Source of the DNA: Kitagawia praeruptora
Taxonomy: Eukaryota; Streptophyta; Magnoliopsida; Apiales; Apiaceae
Assembly: GCA_037693485.1 (NCBI GenBank)
Contig: CM075346.1
Location: 12,863,501-12,927,500 of the forward strand
Direction: 5' to 3'
DNA: 64,000 nucleotides
This document shows, one piece after another, positions 12,002-22,530 of the stretch. The notes under the pieces are model-generated. The model was not told the origin of the DNA, did no database searches, and saw only the letters and a list, made by a program, of their open reading frames with translations. The position numbers were made by a program, and so were the translations under genes. Position 1 is the stretch's first letter. Every line of letters starts with the position of its first letter.

Positions 12002-13660
12002 CTACTCCTGCATTAGGATTTCCAATGATTTACTCTGCAGTGTGTGATCTATCCCATTTCCTTGAGTGCTCAGCCTGATTTCTCATTCTTGATGTTGCTT
12101 CATCATCCACATCATGGTCATTCTCATTTCCTCCCCCTGTGAAGTTGCCACTACTCACAGGTGTGTCTTGGATGCTTGTTTCTTCACTATTGATTGGCTC
12201 AAACTCTTCTCTTGTATCATCATTCACTTGAGTTTGTTTAACTCGAGTTTCAACTTCAGTTTCATTCTCTTCATCAGAATCATCTAGATTATCAAACTTC
12301 AATGGATCTTTATCTTCATCATTGGCTTCTTCTAGTCCACGTAGTTTGCTGTCATCAAATGTCACATCTGTGCTTTCCATAACTTTCTTTTGACTGATGA
12401 CATAAACCTTGTATGCAATTCTTTCCATAGAGTAGCCAAGAAAAATTCCTTCAAATGCTTTTGCATCAAATTTTCCAACATATTCAGAATTATCCTTCAA
12501 TACAAAGCATTTGCTTCAAAAAGTATGAACATACTTTAGAGTAGGCTTCTTTCCAGTCATCAAGTTATAAGGTGTCTTTCCAGTGTTTTTGTTGATGAGG
12601 GTTCTGTTCTGGATATAGCATGCAGTGCTTACAGCCTCAGCCCAAAAACATGTAGGCATTTTTGCATCAAGTAACATTGTTCTAGCAGCCTCAATTAGAG
12701 TTCTATTCTTTCTCTCAACAACTCCATTTTGTTGTGGAGTCCTTGGAGCTGAGAATTGTTGAGAAATACCATTCTCTTTACAGAATGCTTCAAGTATGGC
12801 ATTTCTGAACTCTATTCCATTATCACTTCTCAGTGCAATCACACTTGCATTGTTGGCCTTTGCTTCCTTGTCAACTTTCTTTATATGCTCAATGATTACT
12901 TGTGGAGCCTCATCTTTTGATGCCAGAAATTCCACCCATGTATACCTTGTAAAATCATCAACCATCACCAAGGCATACTTCTTTCTTCCTAATGACATAA
13001 TATTGACAGGCCCAAACAAATCCATATGAATGAGTTGTAGGGGCTTGGTTATTGATGTCACTGTCTTTGACTTGTGGCTTGATCTTTTCATTTTTCCTTT
13101 TTGACAAGCCTCACACACTCCTTCTTGGCAGAATTCAATTGTAGGCATGCCTCTCACTAACTCTCTTTTGACTAGAGAATTAATGGCTTTGAAATTCAGG
13201 TGTGATAATTTCTTGTGCCACAGCCAACAATCTTCATTTGATGCTTTTGAATAAAAGCAACAAATTTTGTCCTTGTTTGCAGAGTCCATATTGGCTACAA
13301 ACAGGCTTCCCTTCCTTACTCCAGATAGAGCAAAATCACCAGTCTTCTTGTGGGTGATCAAACATTCATCTTTGTCAAAATCCACTTTGAATTCTCTATC
13401 AGTAAACTGACCAACACTTAGCAGATTATGCTTGAGCCCCTTAACTAGTGCTACATCTTCAATGATGACATTACAAACTTTCAACTAGCCATATCCCAAT
13501 GTGTTACCCATGCTGTCATCTCCAAAAGCAGCCATTGGGCCAGCCTTTTCCTCATACTGTGATAGCAGCGCCATATCACTAGTCATATGATTTTAGCATC
13601 CACTGTCCAAAATCCACATGACCTTCTTTTCACTTTCTTTGCCCTGCAAACACAAAGGTA
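12002..13660 (-). pseudogene. pol: Element B protease remnant, integrase and the linker before RT
   Basis: Minus-strand frames 13484-12516 and 12500-12030 encode the integrase: zinc-binding HKKLSHLNF...CEACQKGK, core motifs HMDLFGP, LRSDNGIEF and NGVVERKN, then the FEGIFLGYSM block and an acidic linker. A TGA separates the two pieces. The protease lies at about 13610-13485, with the active-site WILDSGC visible, followed at once by a TAA; another stop precedes the ORF at 13484. The linker ends in a block like the start of RT in A (IIG..P.AGV) and then jumps to RNase H. Confidence 0.85.
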
Positions 13661-15456
13661 TTACTTTTCCATTTGTACCCAAACAAGTTTGGGTCCATGT
13701 GACTTAGAAACAGTTTTATCATAAACAACATGGTTGTCAACTTTCTTGGCATTAGTCTTCTTATCACTGTTAGAAGTCTTAGAACCTGAGGTTTCAGACT
13801 TAGGTGACAGAGGTACCTTCCTAGCTTTAGGAGGACTCGAAGACTTTGACCTGGTGTAGTGTGTGTGAGAATTGTGACTGATACAACCATCAATGAATTG
13901 CCTTCTCAGATTGAAACAACTAGTCATAACATTCATATTGCATGGCATACAGTCAAATTTATCACAAAATGGTGCATCTCTATGCCTTAGAGGCACAGAA
14001 CAATCATAGAAAGGTTTGGACACACTACCAACAGGTTTCTTGCATGCATGAGTTAAATGATTGGTACTGAAACAGTTCTGACAAGTTTTCCTAGGGGCAT
14101 TAGGCATATAAGCATAGTTGTTATCCTTGTTAATCCCTAACTTGCCATTTCTGTTCTGTTTCTTCTTAGTCACTTTCTTTTTTGATTCACTCTTCCCAGC
14201 TGAAACAAACTTAACAAACTTCTTAGGTCTTGGCCTATCAACTACTGGCTCCTTGGCTTTTGACTTGACACTCTCACTCTTGGAAGATGCTTGTTGTTCA
14301 TTTGATTGTGCCTCATCCTCATCATCTAACATTTGTTTGATGAGTAAGGCATCCTCATCAATTTCAAATGTTGGTTCCTTAAAAATTGGATTTTCAGTCT
14401 TTTTCAAAATGTGAGGCACTTCCTCATGAACGACTGTGTCATCTTCAATGACAGCATAGCCTTTTCTCTGTTTAAGAGTGTCATAATCAAGTCCAATAGC
14501 AGCCTTGGGTTTTGATTCAATTTTCTTACAGTAGGATTTCACTAGACCAGATGATTTCTTGAAAGTTTTTAGTTTGAATTCATTTTCAGCTAATTCATCC
14601 CTAAGAGCCTTTTCAACCTGACTAGCACGCAAAACCTTATTCTGCAGATATTCAACTTCTTTCTTAAGGTTTTCTACTTGCATAGCAGTTAGCTCAAGTT
14701 CCTCATTCTTTTTGGTTAACATTTCATTTCTAGTAGACAGTTTAGCAATCTCTTCATTAGCAGCAGTCATACTAGTATGAATGTTAAACATTTCAACAAA
14801 TAGTTGTTCAATCATGCATTTATACTCTGAAATAGACATGTCTATAGTAGTGAGAGATGGTACCTGAGGGTCTGATGGAGATGTGTCATCCTTGGAATTG
14901 GCCATCAAGGCATAATTGTAGAATTCTTGCTCCTCTCCATCACTATCAGAATCATCCCAACACTTCCCTTCAGCTATGTAGGCCTTACCTTGTGTCTGCT
15001 TTTTCATAAGGGCCCCATACTTAGCTTCAAGCTCAAGATAATCTCTATCCTTCTTTTTAGGCTTCTTGCATTCATTGGCAAAATGCCCTAGGTCATTGTA
15101 TCTATAGCACCTTACAGATGACCTATCCACATGGTTGGTTTTAAACTTATTCTTGTTTGGTTTCACAGGTGCCTTGCTTTTGTTGAATGAATGGTTTTGG
15201 GTTTTTGGTTTGAAGGGTTGATTCCTTTTGAATCTGATGTTTGGAAATTTTCTGGCCATGAAAGCATATGAAGTGTTTTCCATCCCATCTAGTTCTTCAA
15301 GAGTGTAAAACTCTTCTTCCTCCTTCTCCTCAATAGGTTCACTTACCTCGGGTTCAGTTTCTTCCTCTTCTACTACCTCCTCTATCCTTAACTGGCTTGT
15401 AGATGCTTCTAGGTCTTGAATAGATTTGTTGACAATCAAGGCACATGATGTGTTTA
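13661..15456 (-). pseudogene. gag: Element B gag, C-terminal part
   Basis: This is the C-terminal part of the structural protein that packages RNA. It contains a zinc-knuckle-like CYRYNDLGHFANEC in which the second Cys is Tyr, a long coiled-coil region, and a second knuckle CQNCFSTNHLTHAC that matches CX2CX4HX4C. A Cys-rich stretch and a basic region follow before the protease. The reading frame is continuous but is separated from the N-terminal gag by the solo LTR at 15462-16786. Confidence 0.8.
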
Positions 15457-15461
15457 CCATT

Positions 15462-16786
15462 TGATGTGTCAAATTATACCTAACCGCAAGCGCACGGTGT
15501 CTATTGCTAGTACAGATGGCAAGCGGGTCGAATCCACAAGGAGACAGGTTCTACTAATTCCTTTTCAGTTATCGCTAATTGTTTCAAGGGTCAAACGAAT
15601 ATGTGAAATTATTAATTAACTAATTAAACTAAATTAACACTAATTAAACAGATGATAAACAAATTATTTAAAACCTAGGGCAATCAGGTCCACCATGCTT
15701 ACACAATTGGCTCTTAAGCTAAAGCAATCAATGTGATCCTATAACTAGAGTATGTTAATCTCTCTCAAGCATTAACACTCTCGAAACATTCAACACAATT
15801 AACCACTTTTAGTAATTCAATCAATCAGGTAATTAGAGTCAAGTTAATCTCTTTCAAGAATTAACGCTCTCAGAAATCCAATGATGCTTTCGCACTCAAA
15901 TTCAATTCTGCTAATCGTATGTGTGCCTCTAGTAAGTAAATCTCTCGATCCATACCCCTATTTGCATATAATTAATCCATGATATCGGCCGATTACACAA
16001 ATTAATGATTAAAACATATCAATCAGAATTAACCATAACCAATCAAATCACTATGAAAATCATGCCAATATTAGTGCAAACATGGCTTCCCTTTAAGCCC
16101 TAGAAATAACTACTCGCTAATAATTAAACAAGTAAAACAACTAGTAAAACAAGAAAACATAATTAAACTAATAAGAATTGAGAAGAAATTCAGATAAGAA
16201 AACCTGCACTCATCAATCCTGTCACAAGAATGAAATTCATGGTCTCCTCTCCAAAACCCTAGCTCCTAAGAGTAGGAGCACGTATGTATCTCCCCTAAAA
16301 ATTTACATCATACCATAGATGTGTTTATATAGGCTCTAAAAGTCTTGCCCAATAAAAGTATTTTAATACTCTAAATAAATTACAAATAGGATTCCATAAC
16401 TGAATAGGATTCCTTAATTAAAATTCGTCACTTCTTTTTCTCCTCTGTTTCTGGCCTCTTCCAGTTGGATTTTGCTTATTGGACCACCTCTGAATTAAAG
16501 AAAATTCCACAAGCTTCGCGTGGACAGTAAGATCGTCAAATTCTGACTTCTGGAACTCAAGATATGGCCAAAACAGTGCAGGCAACCCGTGTAGCCCAAT
16601 ATTACGAATTTTCTCCTATTTTATCTCCAAAATAGCTCTTTTTGCTCCAAATCCTTCCAAGTTATGAATTCTTTATTTCCTACAATAAAACAATAAAATC
16701 TATTAAATAAAAATCCAAATCAATGCAAAACACAATAAATATGAGAATAAAATCATCTAGAATATATATAAAAATATACTCTATCA
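15462..16786 (-). mobile_element. Solo LTR (1,325 bp), probably Athila-type Ty3/gypsy, inserted in gag of B
   Basis: The insert is flanked by the 5-bp duplication AATGG (plus-strand CCATT at 15457-15461 and 16787-16791). It starts TGATAGAG and ends GACACATCA on the minus strand, and removing it with one duplication reconnects the gag frame exactly. A TATATAAA box on the minus strand (about 16324-16331) fixes the orientation. The last 90 bases contain GTGGATTCGACCC and GCGCTTGCGG, a signature I associate from memory with Athila LTR ends; this assignment needs a database comparison. Nothing internal remains, so it arose by LTR-LTR recombination. Confidence 0.8.
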
Positions 16787-16791
16787 CCATT

Positions 16792-17492
16792 CTGCCTTGA
16801 TTGGCTTGGATAGCCCTTTTCTGAAGCAACTCAAGCTCATGAGTTTTTAAAACCCCATAGAGCACATCATATGTAACTTTGTTTAAATCTCTTTCCCTTA
16901 GAGAAATGACCCTTTGCTCTAGATGGTTTGGTGAGGATAGCAGAAACTTCATGTTTAACTCCTTGGTACTGTAAACCTTGCCATTCATTTGCAACTCAGT
17001 AACTAGCATGTGAAATCTCTCAAACATCTCAGTAATACTTTCCTTGGGCTGTGCCATGAAAGCTTCATACTGTGTGACCAGTATCTGTTTCTTATTTTCC
17101 TTAACCTCATCAGTTCCTTCACATAACACCTCAATGTGATCCCACATTTCTTTGGCAGATGTACATGATGCAATATTTGCAAACATTGACATGTCCATGG
17201 AATCAATGATAAACAACATGAGGTGGCTGTCAAGAGCAACCTTCTCCCTTTCTGATTCTGTCCATTTTGATGGATCCTTGGCCTCATAAGATCTTGGGAT
17301 AGTTGTGGTTCCAACAGTCTTCTCTGGTATCTCTTGTTGTGGAACAAAAGGACCATTCTTGAGAATCTCAGGATACAAAGGATGAGAGGCTTTGATGAAC
17401 AACATCATCTTTATCTTCCAGAGGTTGTAATTCTCTTTGTCAAACTTAGGGACCTTCACCGTTCCTGTAGTCTTTGGTGTATTCGAACTCAT
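16792..17492 (-). pseudogene. gag: Element B gag, N-terminal part
   Basis: Gag starts MSSNTPKTTGTVKVPKFDKE, then NYNLWKIKMMLFIKA, the usual start of a copia capsid domain. LQMNGKVYSTKELNMKFLLS and KVTYDVLYGVLKTHELELLQ blocks follow. It runs into the solo LTR after NQGRMV; residues after that are LTR-encoded. The ATG lies 26 bases from the primer binding site, the normal position. Confidence 0.85.
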
Positions 17493-17517
17493 GATCGTTT
17501 TTCTGTTTTTGAATAAA

Positions 17518-17535
17518 CAACCCGCTCTGATACCA
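17518..17535 (-). other. Element B primer binding site (initiator Met-tRNA)
   Basis: The minus strand reads TGGTATCAGAGCGGGTTG, two bases from the LTR end, complementary to the 3' end of plant initiator Met-tRNA. It differs by one base from the site of E (26674-26691). Confidence 0.9.
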
Positions 17536-17537
17536 CT

Positions 17538-18702
17538 TGTTGAGTATTGAACACAGTAAAAGAATACAGAGGGGGGGTGAATGGATTCTTGAACTTTTCT
17601 CGTTCGAGTCTATGTAGCAAGAGTGTTTGTGTGTGCAAGATAGAAGGTGCGGATAAAGAATAACACAAGACACAATATCACTTTAATCTAATGTATTATT
17701 AGATAAAGGTTGCTACAATCTGTGAATACAAATGATAGTATTCTCAGCTTCATTTTTCTCAGAGAGATACAGCTTGTAGTGTATGAAAAACTTGACTCAC
17801 AAAGTTACAAAGTTAATGACTAAGGAAGTGAGGCTGTATCCTTATAGAACATGGATACAACCTACTTACTCCAAATAAGGTAGCTGAACAAATTACTTTC
17901 TAGTCTGTCTATCCTTTTTGAGTAAGCGTTCAAACGGTTACAGATTTGACTTTGCAAAGCCTGTTCAGATCCACTTCTTTAGCCCCTTGTATCTTCTATA
18001 TCTCTCCAAGCTTCCTTGTAGGCTTTCCAGAGCACGTTACAGATTGTGGTCCATAAAGTGCATTGGCTTGTTGCAGGTTTCTGACTTGTGCAATTTCTTC
18101 AGTATTTTGTCTCCAAGAATGTATTCGAGAAGTGACTAAGTAGGTGATTCGAGAACTTGAATTGACTTGATCGATAACTCTGAGTTCTCGAACACTGTTA
18201 TATTGACATATCGAATTACTTCTCGAATAGCTCTTTTCTTCAGGATTCCTTGAGTTGTCGAATAGAACACTTGACTTGTCGAATCCTTGAGATATCGAAT
18301 AGCTTTCTGAGTCCTTGAGATATCGAATGGAACTTTGACTTGTTGACTCCTTGAGAACTCGAATAATACTTTGACTTGTTGACTTCCTGAGTTCTCGAAT
18401 AGAGTACATAGACATATCGAATCTCTGAGATATCGAATGAGATATCGAAAAGTGTATTCAGAGATATCGAATAGTGTCTTGAGATATCGAATCCCTGACT
18501 TCTCGAATGCTGGACTTATCGAATAGACAAATATACTTCTCGAATTGGTACTTAGGCAAATTATTTATTTCTTCAAATCCCAACTGAGATTATTTGACAG
18601 TCTTTATCTTCTTGCTTGAGGCATGAACCTTGGAACTTATTTCAAGCATTATTCTAGACTCTATAAGTACAGTTACACAACTAGGATTTGATGCCTACTA
18701 CA
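17538..18702 (-). mobile_element. Element B 5' LTR
   Basis: The 3' end (minus strand CAATACTCAACA at 17538) is fixed by the adjacent primer binding site. The C-run with TTCACCCCCCC lies just inside it, as in A and E. The 18121-18545 part is packed with TTCGAGAA, ATATCGAAT and CTCGAATA words. The 5' end is not certain: TGTAGTAGGCATC ending at 18702 is my best choice because it resembles the LTR starts of related elements, but no partner LTR is available to confirm it. Confidence 0.6.
18121..18545 (-). repeat. TCGA-centred word cluster in the LTR of B
   Basis: More than twenty copies of ATTCGAGAA, GAGATATCGAAT and close variants occur within 425 bases, spaced irregularly at 12-30 bases. They are imperfectly palindromic around TCGA. 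The location, upstream of the putative TATA box on the minus strand, suits an enhancer-like role. Confidence 0.7.
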
Positions 18703-18796
18703 AGTACAATACGAACAGAAACTCTACAACTAGAGGTTCCCTCAGTTAAGAGGTCATGTAAGTAATGCAAAGAATTACAAACAATTAGGCTTGTTA

Positions 18797-19235
18797 TTAG
18801 ATGTATACAGGCATGCCTCTGTAACTAACAGCGCTCGAGGTAGCCATATTTGATAGGGCATCTGCCCATTGATTGTTGGATTTATCGATATTGCTAATAG
18901 TCCATAATGTAAATTTTTGAAGAAGTTCTGAAGTGACTTTTCTGTATGCTGCCATTCTTTCATTGAGAGTTTTAAATTCCCCTAGAATTTGTTTTACTAC
19001 AAGCTGAGAATCGCTGAATATGTCTGTGACGGAGACTTCCAAATGGCAAGCTAGCACTAGACCAGCAATAAGCCCCTCATACTCTGCCTCATTGTTGATT
19101 GTGGGGAATTTGAACTTTATGACATGCTTAATGATGAACCCTTCGGGGCTTGTGAGGATGACCCATGCTCTATCGGCTTGTGAAGTAAATGATCTATTTG
19201 AAGTATATGAGGTTTCATCTTCCCTCTATGGTTGA
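18797..19235 (-). pseudogene. pol: Element C archaeal-type RNase H domain
   Basis: The minus-strand frame is open from about 19235 and encodes AWVILTSPEG, TINNEAEYEGLIAGL, FSDSQLVVKQILGEF and NNQWADALSNMA. These are the spaced acidic positions (E in EAEY, D in SDSQ, the ADALS block) of the additional RNase H that Tat elements carry next to integrase. The equivalent domain in D is at about 38820-39210. Here it ends near 18797, just before the B boundary, and lies directly after gag because the middle of pol has been deleted. Confidence 0.75.
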
Positions 19236-19309
19236 ACAGGCGACCTAGCTTGTGTTCATTGCACACCTCGGCAACCTCTATCACTTCGACGGTACTCCCA
19301 TTGAGAAGT

Positions 19310-20266
19310 TTATTTGATTAACCTATTCCACCTTGTTCTTGGGGTCGTAGAGGATTGTGTACTTCCAACAGCCTCTTGGAGAGTAAATCTATGTTTAAAT
19401 AACTCTATAGTTGCTTGGAGTGATTGAGGTTCCTTTTCAAAGTACTCCTCGAGCACTGCGTTGTGTCTGGACCTATTAATTCCTGTTGCTAGATACGTCA
19501 TTGATAAATTTCCCACCAAATATGGGATTTGTATCATTTCCACTCTAAAACAGTTTATGCATTCTCGAAGGTTTTCATTTGACCTTTGGCGAATATTCAC
19601 AAGTGATGCAGTTAGCTTCTTTCCTTATTTATTAGTAAAAAATCTTGATCTAAACTTTTCTTTCAAGCTGGTCCATGACCTGATAGACCTTGTTGGTAGG
19701 TTGTTGAACCACATGAGGGTTGTGCCCTTTAAACACGTTGGAAAGAACTGACACTTTGCCACTTCGATGTGTCCAAAAAAAGACGTTCTTCCCCCAAAGA
19801 GGTGAACAAAGTCATAGGGGTCCGTGGAGCCATCGAACTGGTCTATACGCGGTACCTTGAGATCCCTGTTTATCTTAGCTCTTTCAATATTCTTTGCTAG
19901 TGGACTCTCTGAGGAGACCTCGAACTCCCCTGAGTGTGTCCTGATAAACTCCATGAACTTCTTTACCTCCTTCGCTGATAAGATAGCCTTCTTTGATCCT
20001 TCTTTCTCGCTGTCTTCGTCATCGTCCTCAGAGGATTCATGTTCTTCTCTACTACTTTTGCATTTTCTCGATGAGAATGAATCAGAAGACATTTTTGTTT
20101 TAAAGTATTTACTTCCCATAGATGTCCTCCACGAGGACTCATGATTCTTGGTTTGGTATTCTGAAGAAATATGGCCCTCAAACACCTCTTGGAGCTCTTT
20201 TTGCAACCTGATTATCTCCTTTTTCCGCTTTGCCTTCTCAGCCAATATTTGCTTTTCTAAATCCAA
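19310..20266 (-). pseudogene. gag: Element C gag capsid region, one nonsense codon
   Basis: The minus strand encodes a Ty3/gypsy gag: FDGSTDPYDFVHLF, LKGTTLMWFNNLPTRSI, SLKEKFRSRFF, then after a TAA at about 19622 the same frame continues with LRECINCFRVEMIQI and HRFTLQEAVGS. A Lys/Glu-rich helical N-terminus and a Ser/Glu acidic stretch precede the capsid domain. The capsid packages the element RNA. The copy is inactive. Confidence 0.8.
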
Positions 20267-20311
20267 TCGACGAAGTTCATAATGGATGACAAAGTTATTT
20301 GATGATCCGAT

Positions 20312-20524
20312 CTATTTCTCTTTAAGAGTGAGAACTAACTGTTGAGAATCCTTCTTTGACTTGAGAGATCCAATTAATGGATCTGATATGTTAGGTCTCG
20401 GAGCTGAATTAAACAATGCATGTGGAGCCATCGACACTTCAGATTTTTCAGCTCGTTTAACACTCGCAATATCTCGAGTGTCCTGAGCTAGCTGTTTATT
20501 TGTTCCATGAGCTTCATCGGTCAT
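20312..20524 (-). pseudogene. gag: Element C gag N-terminus
   Basis: This short frame starts MTDEAHGTNKQLAQD, about 120 bases from the primer binding site, and probably represents the start of gag, separated by a stop from the piece at 20266. No motif is recognisable. Confidence 0.45.
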
Positions 20525-20640
20525 TCTTCGTTTTAAACGGAGAATTAAGGTTGATTACGAAATATTGAATCTCGATCTGTTAGTACGAGTAACTAATTTT
20601 GATGTTTAGTAGTTGTTTTTGATTTTCTTGGAGGAAGTAA

Positions 20641-20658
20641 GAACTCCTTCTAGCGCCA
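20641..20658 (-). other. Element C primer binding site
   Basis: The minus strand reads TGGCGCTAGAAGGAGTTC, one base from the LTR end. Its first 15 bases match the site of D (44096-44113). I did not assign the tRNA. Confidence 0.7.
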
Positions 20659-20659
20659 T

Positions 20660-21456
20660 TGTTGAAGTACAATATATTAAAATGATAATTCTCTCCAAGT
20701 TGGAGCTACAAGACAATAATATAAAGCTATCTAAATGGAATTTTGATGGGGCTTCTTGTCTTAATGGGCCTCTGGCCCAACAATTGCTTATCATAGATCA
20801 CTTTTTCAAATGATAACTAAAACTATATTTTACATAGAAGAGATTGAGTTTTTAATCCACGACAATGATAGGAGGGAGACTGGAGATCGACGTTAGGTCG
20901 TACCTTGACTTGAGTACTAGAAATTGTCTACTGTAGTAACGTACATATGATGCTAACCAATTTTTGTTGGTAAACAGTCTACTGCAAACGTACTGTTTTG
21001 CAACATACGGTTTTATAACCGTTAGATCTACTATTGGTCGTGATTTAAAAAAAATCGTATTGTACCGCAGAATGCGGTACGGGTCCTCGTACTGCAGAAA
21101 CTTTCCACGCTACAGGCATAATACCAAAATGGCGCTGTTTCCCATCAAAAATCTACTGTACATACCACTAATTAAAAATATTTTTAAATGAAATTAAAAA
21201 ATATTTTAAATAATCGAAAGGAATTAAAAAAAAAAGAAAGAAAATTAAAATAAATATTCGTAAAATCTACTGTACACATTATTATTTAAAAATATTTTAA
21301 ATGATATTAAAAAATATTTTAAATGATCGATAGGAATTAAAAAGAAAAGAAACAAAAATAAAATAAATATTTGATGCTTTATTAAAAAAACATGAAGTGG
21401 AGCAAGCCCAGTTCGATGCTTTTATAAAAAATTAATAAAAACCACGTGTCAAAAGA
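20660..21456 (-). repeat. Element C LTR (right end undefined) with hairpins and a 115-bp tandem duplication
   Basis: It begins TGTTGAAG on the plus strand beside the primer binding site. A perfect hairpin GTACCGCA-GAA-TGCGGTAC lies at 21062-21080. CTACTGTA-like words recur (about 20920, 20980, 21155, 21270). Two copies of a 115-base AT-rich unit start at 21147 and 21262. I see no gene. Confidence 0.5.
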
Positions 21457-21461
21457 GAAAC

Positions 21462-22520
21462 TGTTGACGGAGGAATTTGGTAACAACAAAATTCGAGGTA
21501 CTTCGCCGAAAACAAGATCTACAGCGGTGGTTCTTTGCCGAAAAGGGTGGTGGTTGTTTGTGATTGGTGGTTGAGATTGATAGGGTTAGTGGCGGCTATT
21601 CAGAGCTCTCGACTTCCAACCCCTCAATCGGCCTACGTACCCTTGTATTTATAGGGATCAAGCCAGACGTAGTTCTTGGAGAGCAAGAAACCCAAATGGG
21701 CTTGGATAACGGACCAGCTTCCGAAATGTTCTACTACGAGGCCTAACCACAAAGGCCCAAGGCTCATCTAGGATCTCAAGACTTCACGGATAAGAAAACT
21801 TCCCCCGTCGAGGACTAGTCCTATCCGCTACCAGCTATTTCTTGATTTCAAGGATGCAGGTATAGCCGTGGTTTATCCCAAGTGCAGAACGCATCCCTGT
21901 CCCCCGAATGAGAAGCACCCACCAGATAGCAGGACAGGTGATCCAGAGCTTTTGGGTGCAAAGTGCAGGATTACTCCAAAGTTCCCCAATGAGGGCGTGC
22001 CCATTGGCTACAGGAACAGAGCTCCCAAAGCACACACCAAAAAGTCCCCATCTTTCCACCTTAGGGCGCGCCCTTAGTGTCTAAGAAGGGTCCTTATATC
22101 CAGGCAAACCCCTGGAGCCCTTCTGCGACGGACATCCCCCTCCTGAGATACGAGATGAGGGAATTCTTCAACTTTTGGAATTCCAGCTTGGGTGGAATCC
22201 ATGCTTGAGTGGACATCCCCCTCCTGAGATACGACAGGAGGGAATTCTTCAACTTCTGGAATTCCAGCTTGGGTGGAATCCATGCTTGAGTGGAATCCTA
22301 GGAGAGATTTCTTCAATGTCTTCTCAGAAAATCAATCTTGAATAGATTTGTCACCATGTTTTTATATTTAGGGCGCGCCCTCTTTGTAGAGAAAGAGAGG
22401 GCGCGGCCTGACTTCTCTATTACCTGCTAAAACCCTAATTAATCCTAGAATTCCCCAAATTGAACCCATATTCGACCCGAATCCATCTTGAAATACCCGA
22501 ACCAAATTTTGGCTATAACA
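21462..22520 (-). mobile_element. Element D 3' LTR (1,059 bp)
   Basis: The plus strand starts TGTTGACGG and ends CTATAACA. A minus-strand TATA box (plus TATTTATA at 21646-21653) is conserved with the other D LTR and with F. It carries an 81-bp tandem duplication (units starting 22130 and 22211) that the 5' LTR lacks; this plus an 11-bp and a 1-bp indel fully explains the length difference. Confidence 0.95.
22130..22291 (-). repeat. 81-bp tandem duplication in the D 3' LTR
   Basis: Two copies begin GGACATCCCCCTCC at 22130 and 22211 and differ at only a few bases. The 5' LTR (from about 44787) has one copy, so duplication followed integration or was lost from the other LTR. Confidence 0.9.
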
Positions 22521-22530
22521 ACTACCCCCC
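22521..22530 (-). other. Element D 3' polypurine tract
   Basis: The minus strand reads GGGGGGTAGT immediately before the LTR. The same 10-mer recurs at the F LTR (48823-48832) and internally in D and F. Confidence 0.85.

Larger units (their letters stand above)
8643..18702 (-). mobile_element. Element B: defective Sirevirus-like Ty1/copia element, minus strand, broken by A and by a solo LTR
   Basis: Read on the minus strand, the order is 5' LTR (18702-17538), primer binding site, gag, protease, integrase, RNase H and an env-position ORF that is cut at 8643 by element A. The 3' end must lie to the left of A, outside the window. RT is deleted between integrase and RNase H. Gag is interrupted by a solo LTR. 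Multiple stop codons are present, for example TAA just after the protease DSGC. The element can no longer move by its own products. The outer right boundary (18702) is the least certain point. Confidence 0.8.
18703..21456 (-). mobile_element. Element C: deleted Tat-type Ty3/gypsy element
   Basis: On the minus strand it reads LTR (starting at 20660 on the plus strand), primer binding site, gag and then directly an archaeal-type RNase H. Protease, RT and the first RNase H are missing. The left end is cut by the LTR of B. The right end, and hence the LTR length, cannot be fixed; D inserted at 21461 within or next to it. The second (archaeal-type) RNase H is diagnostic of the Tat lineage. Confidence 0.7.
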
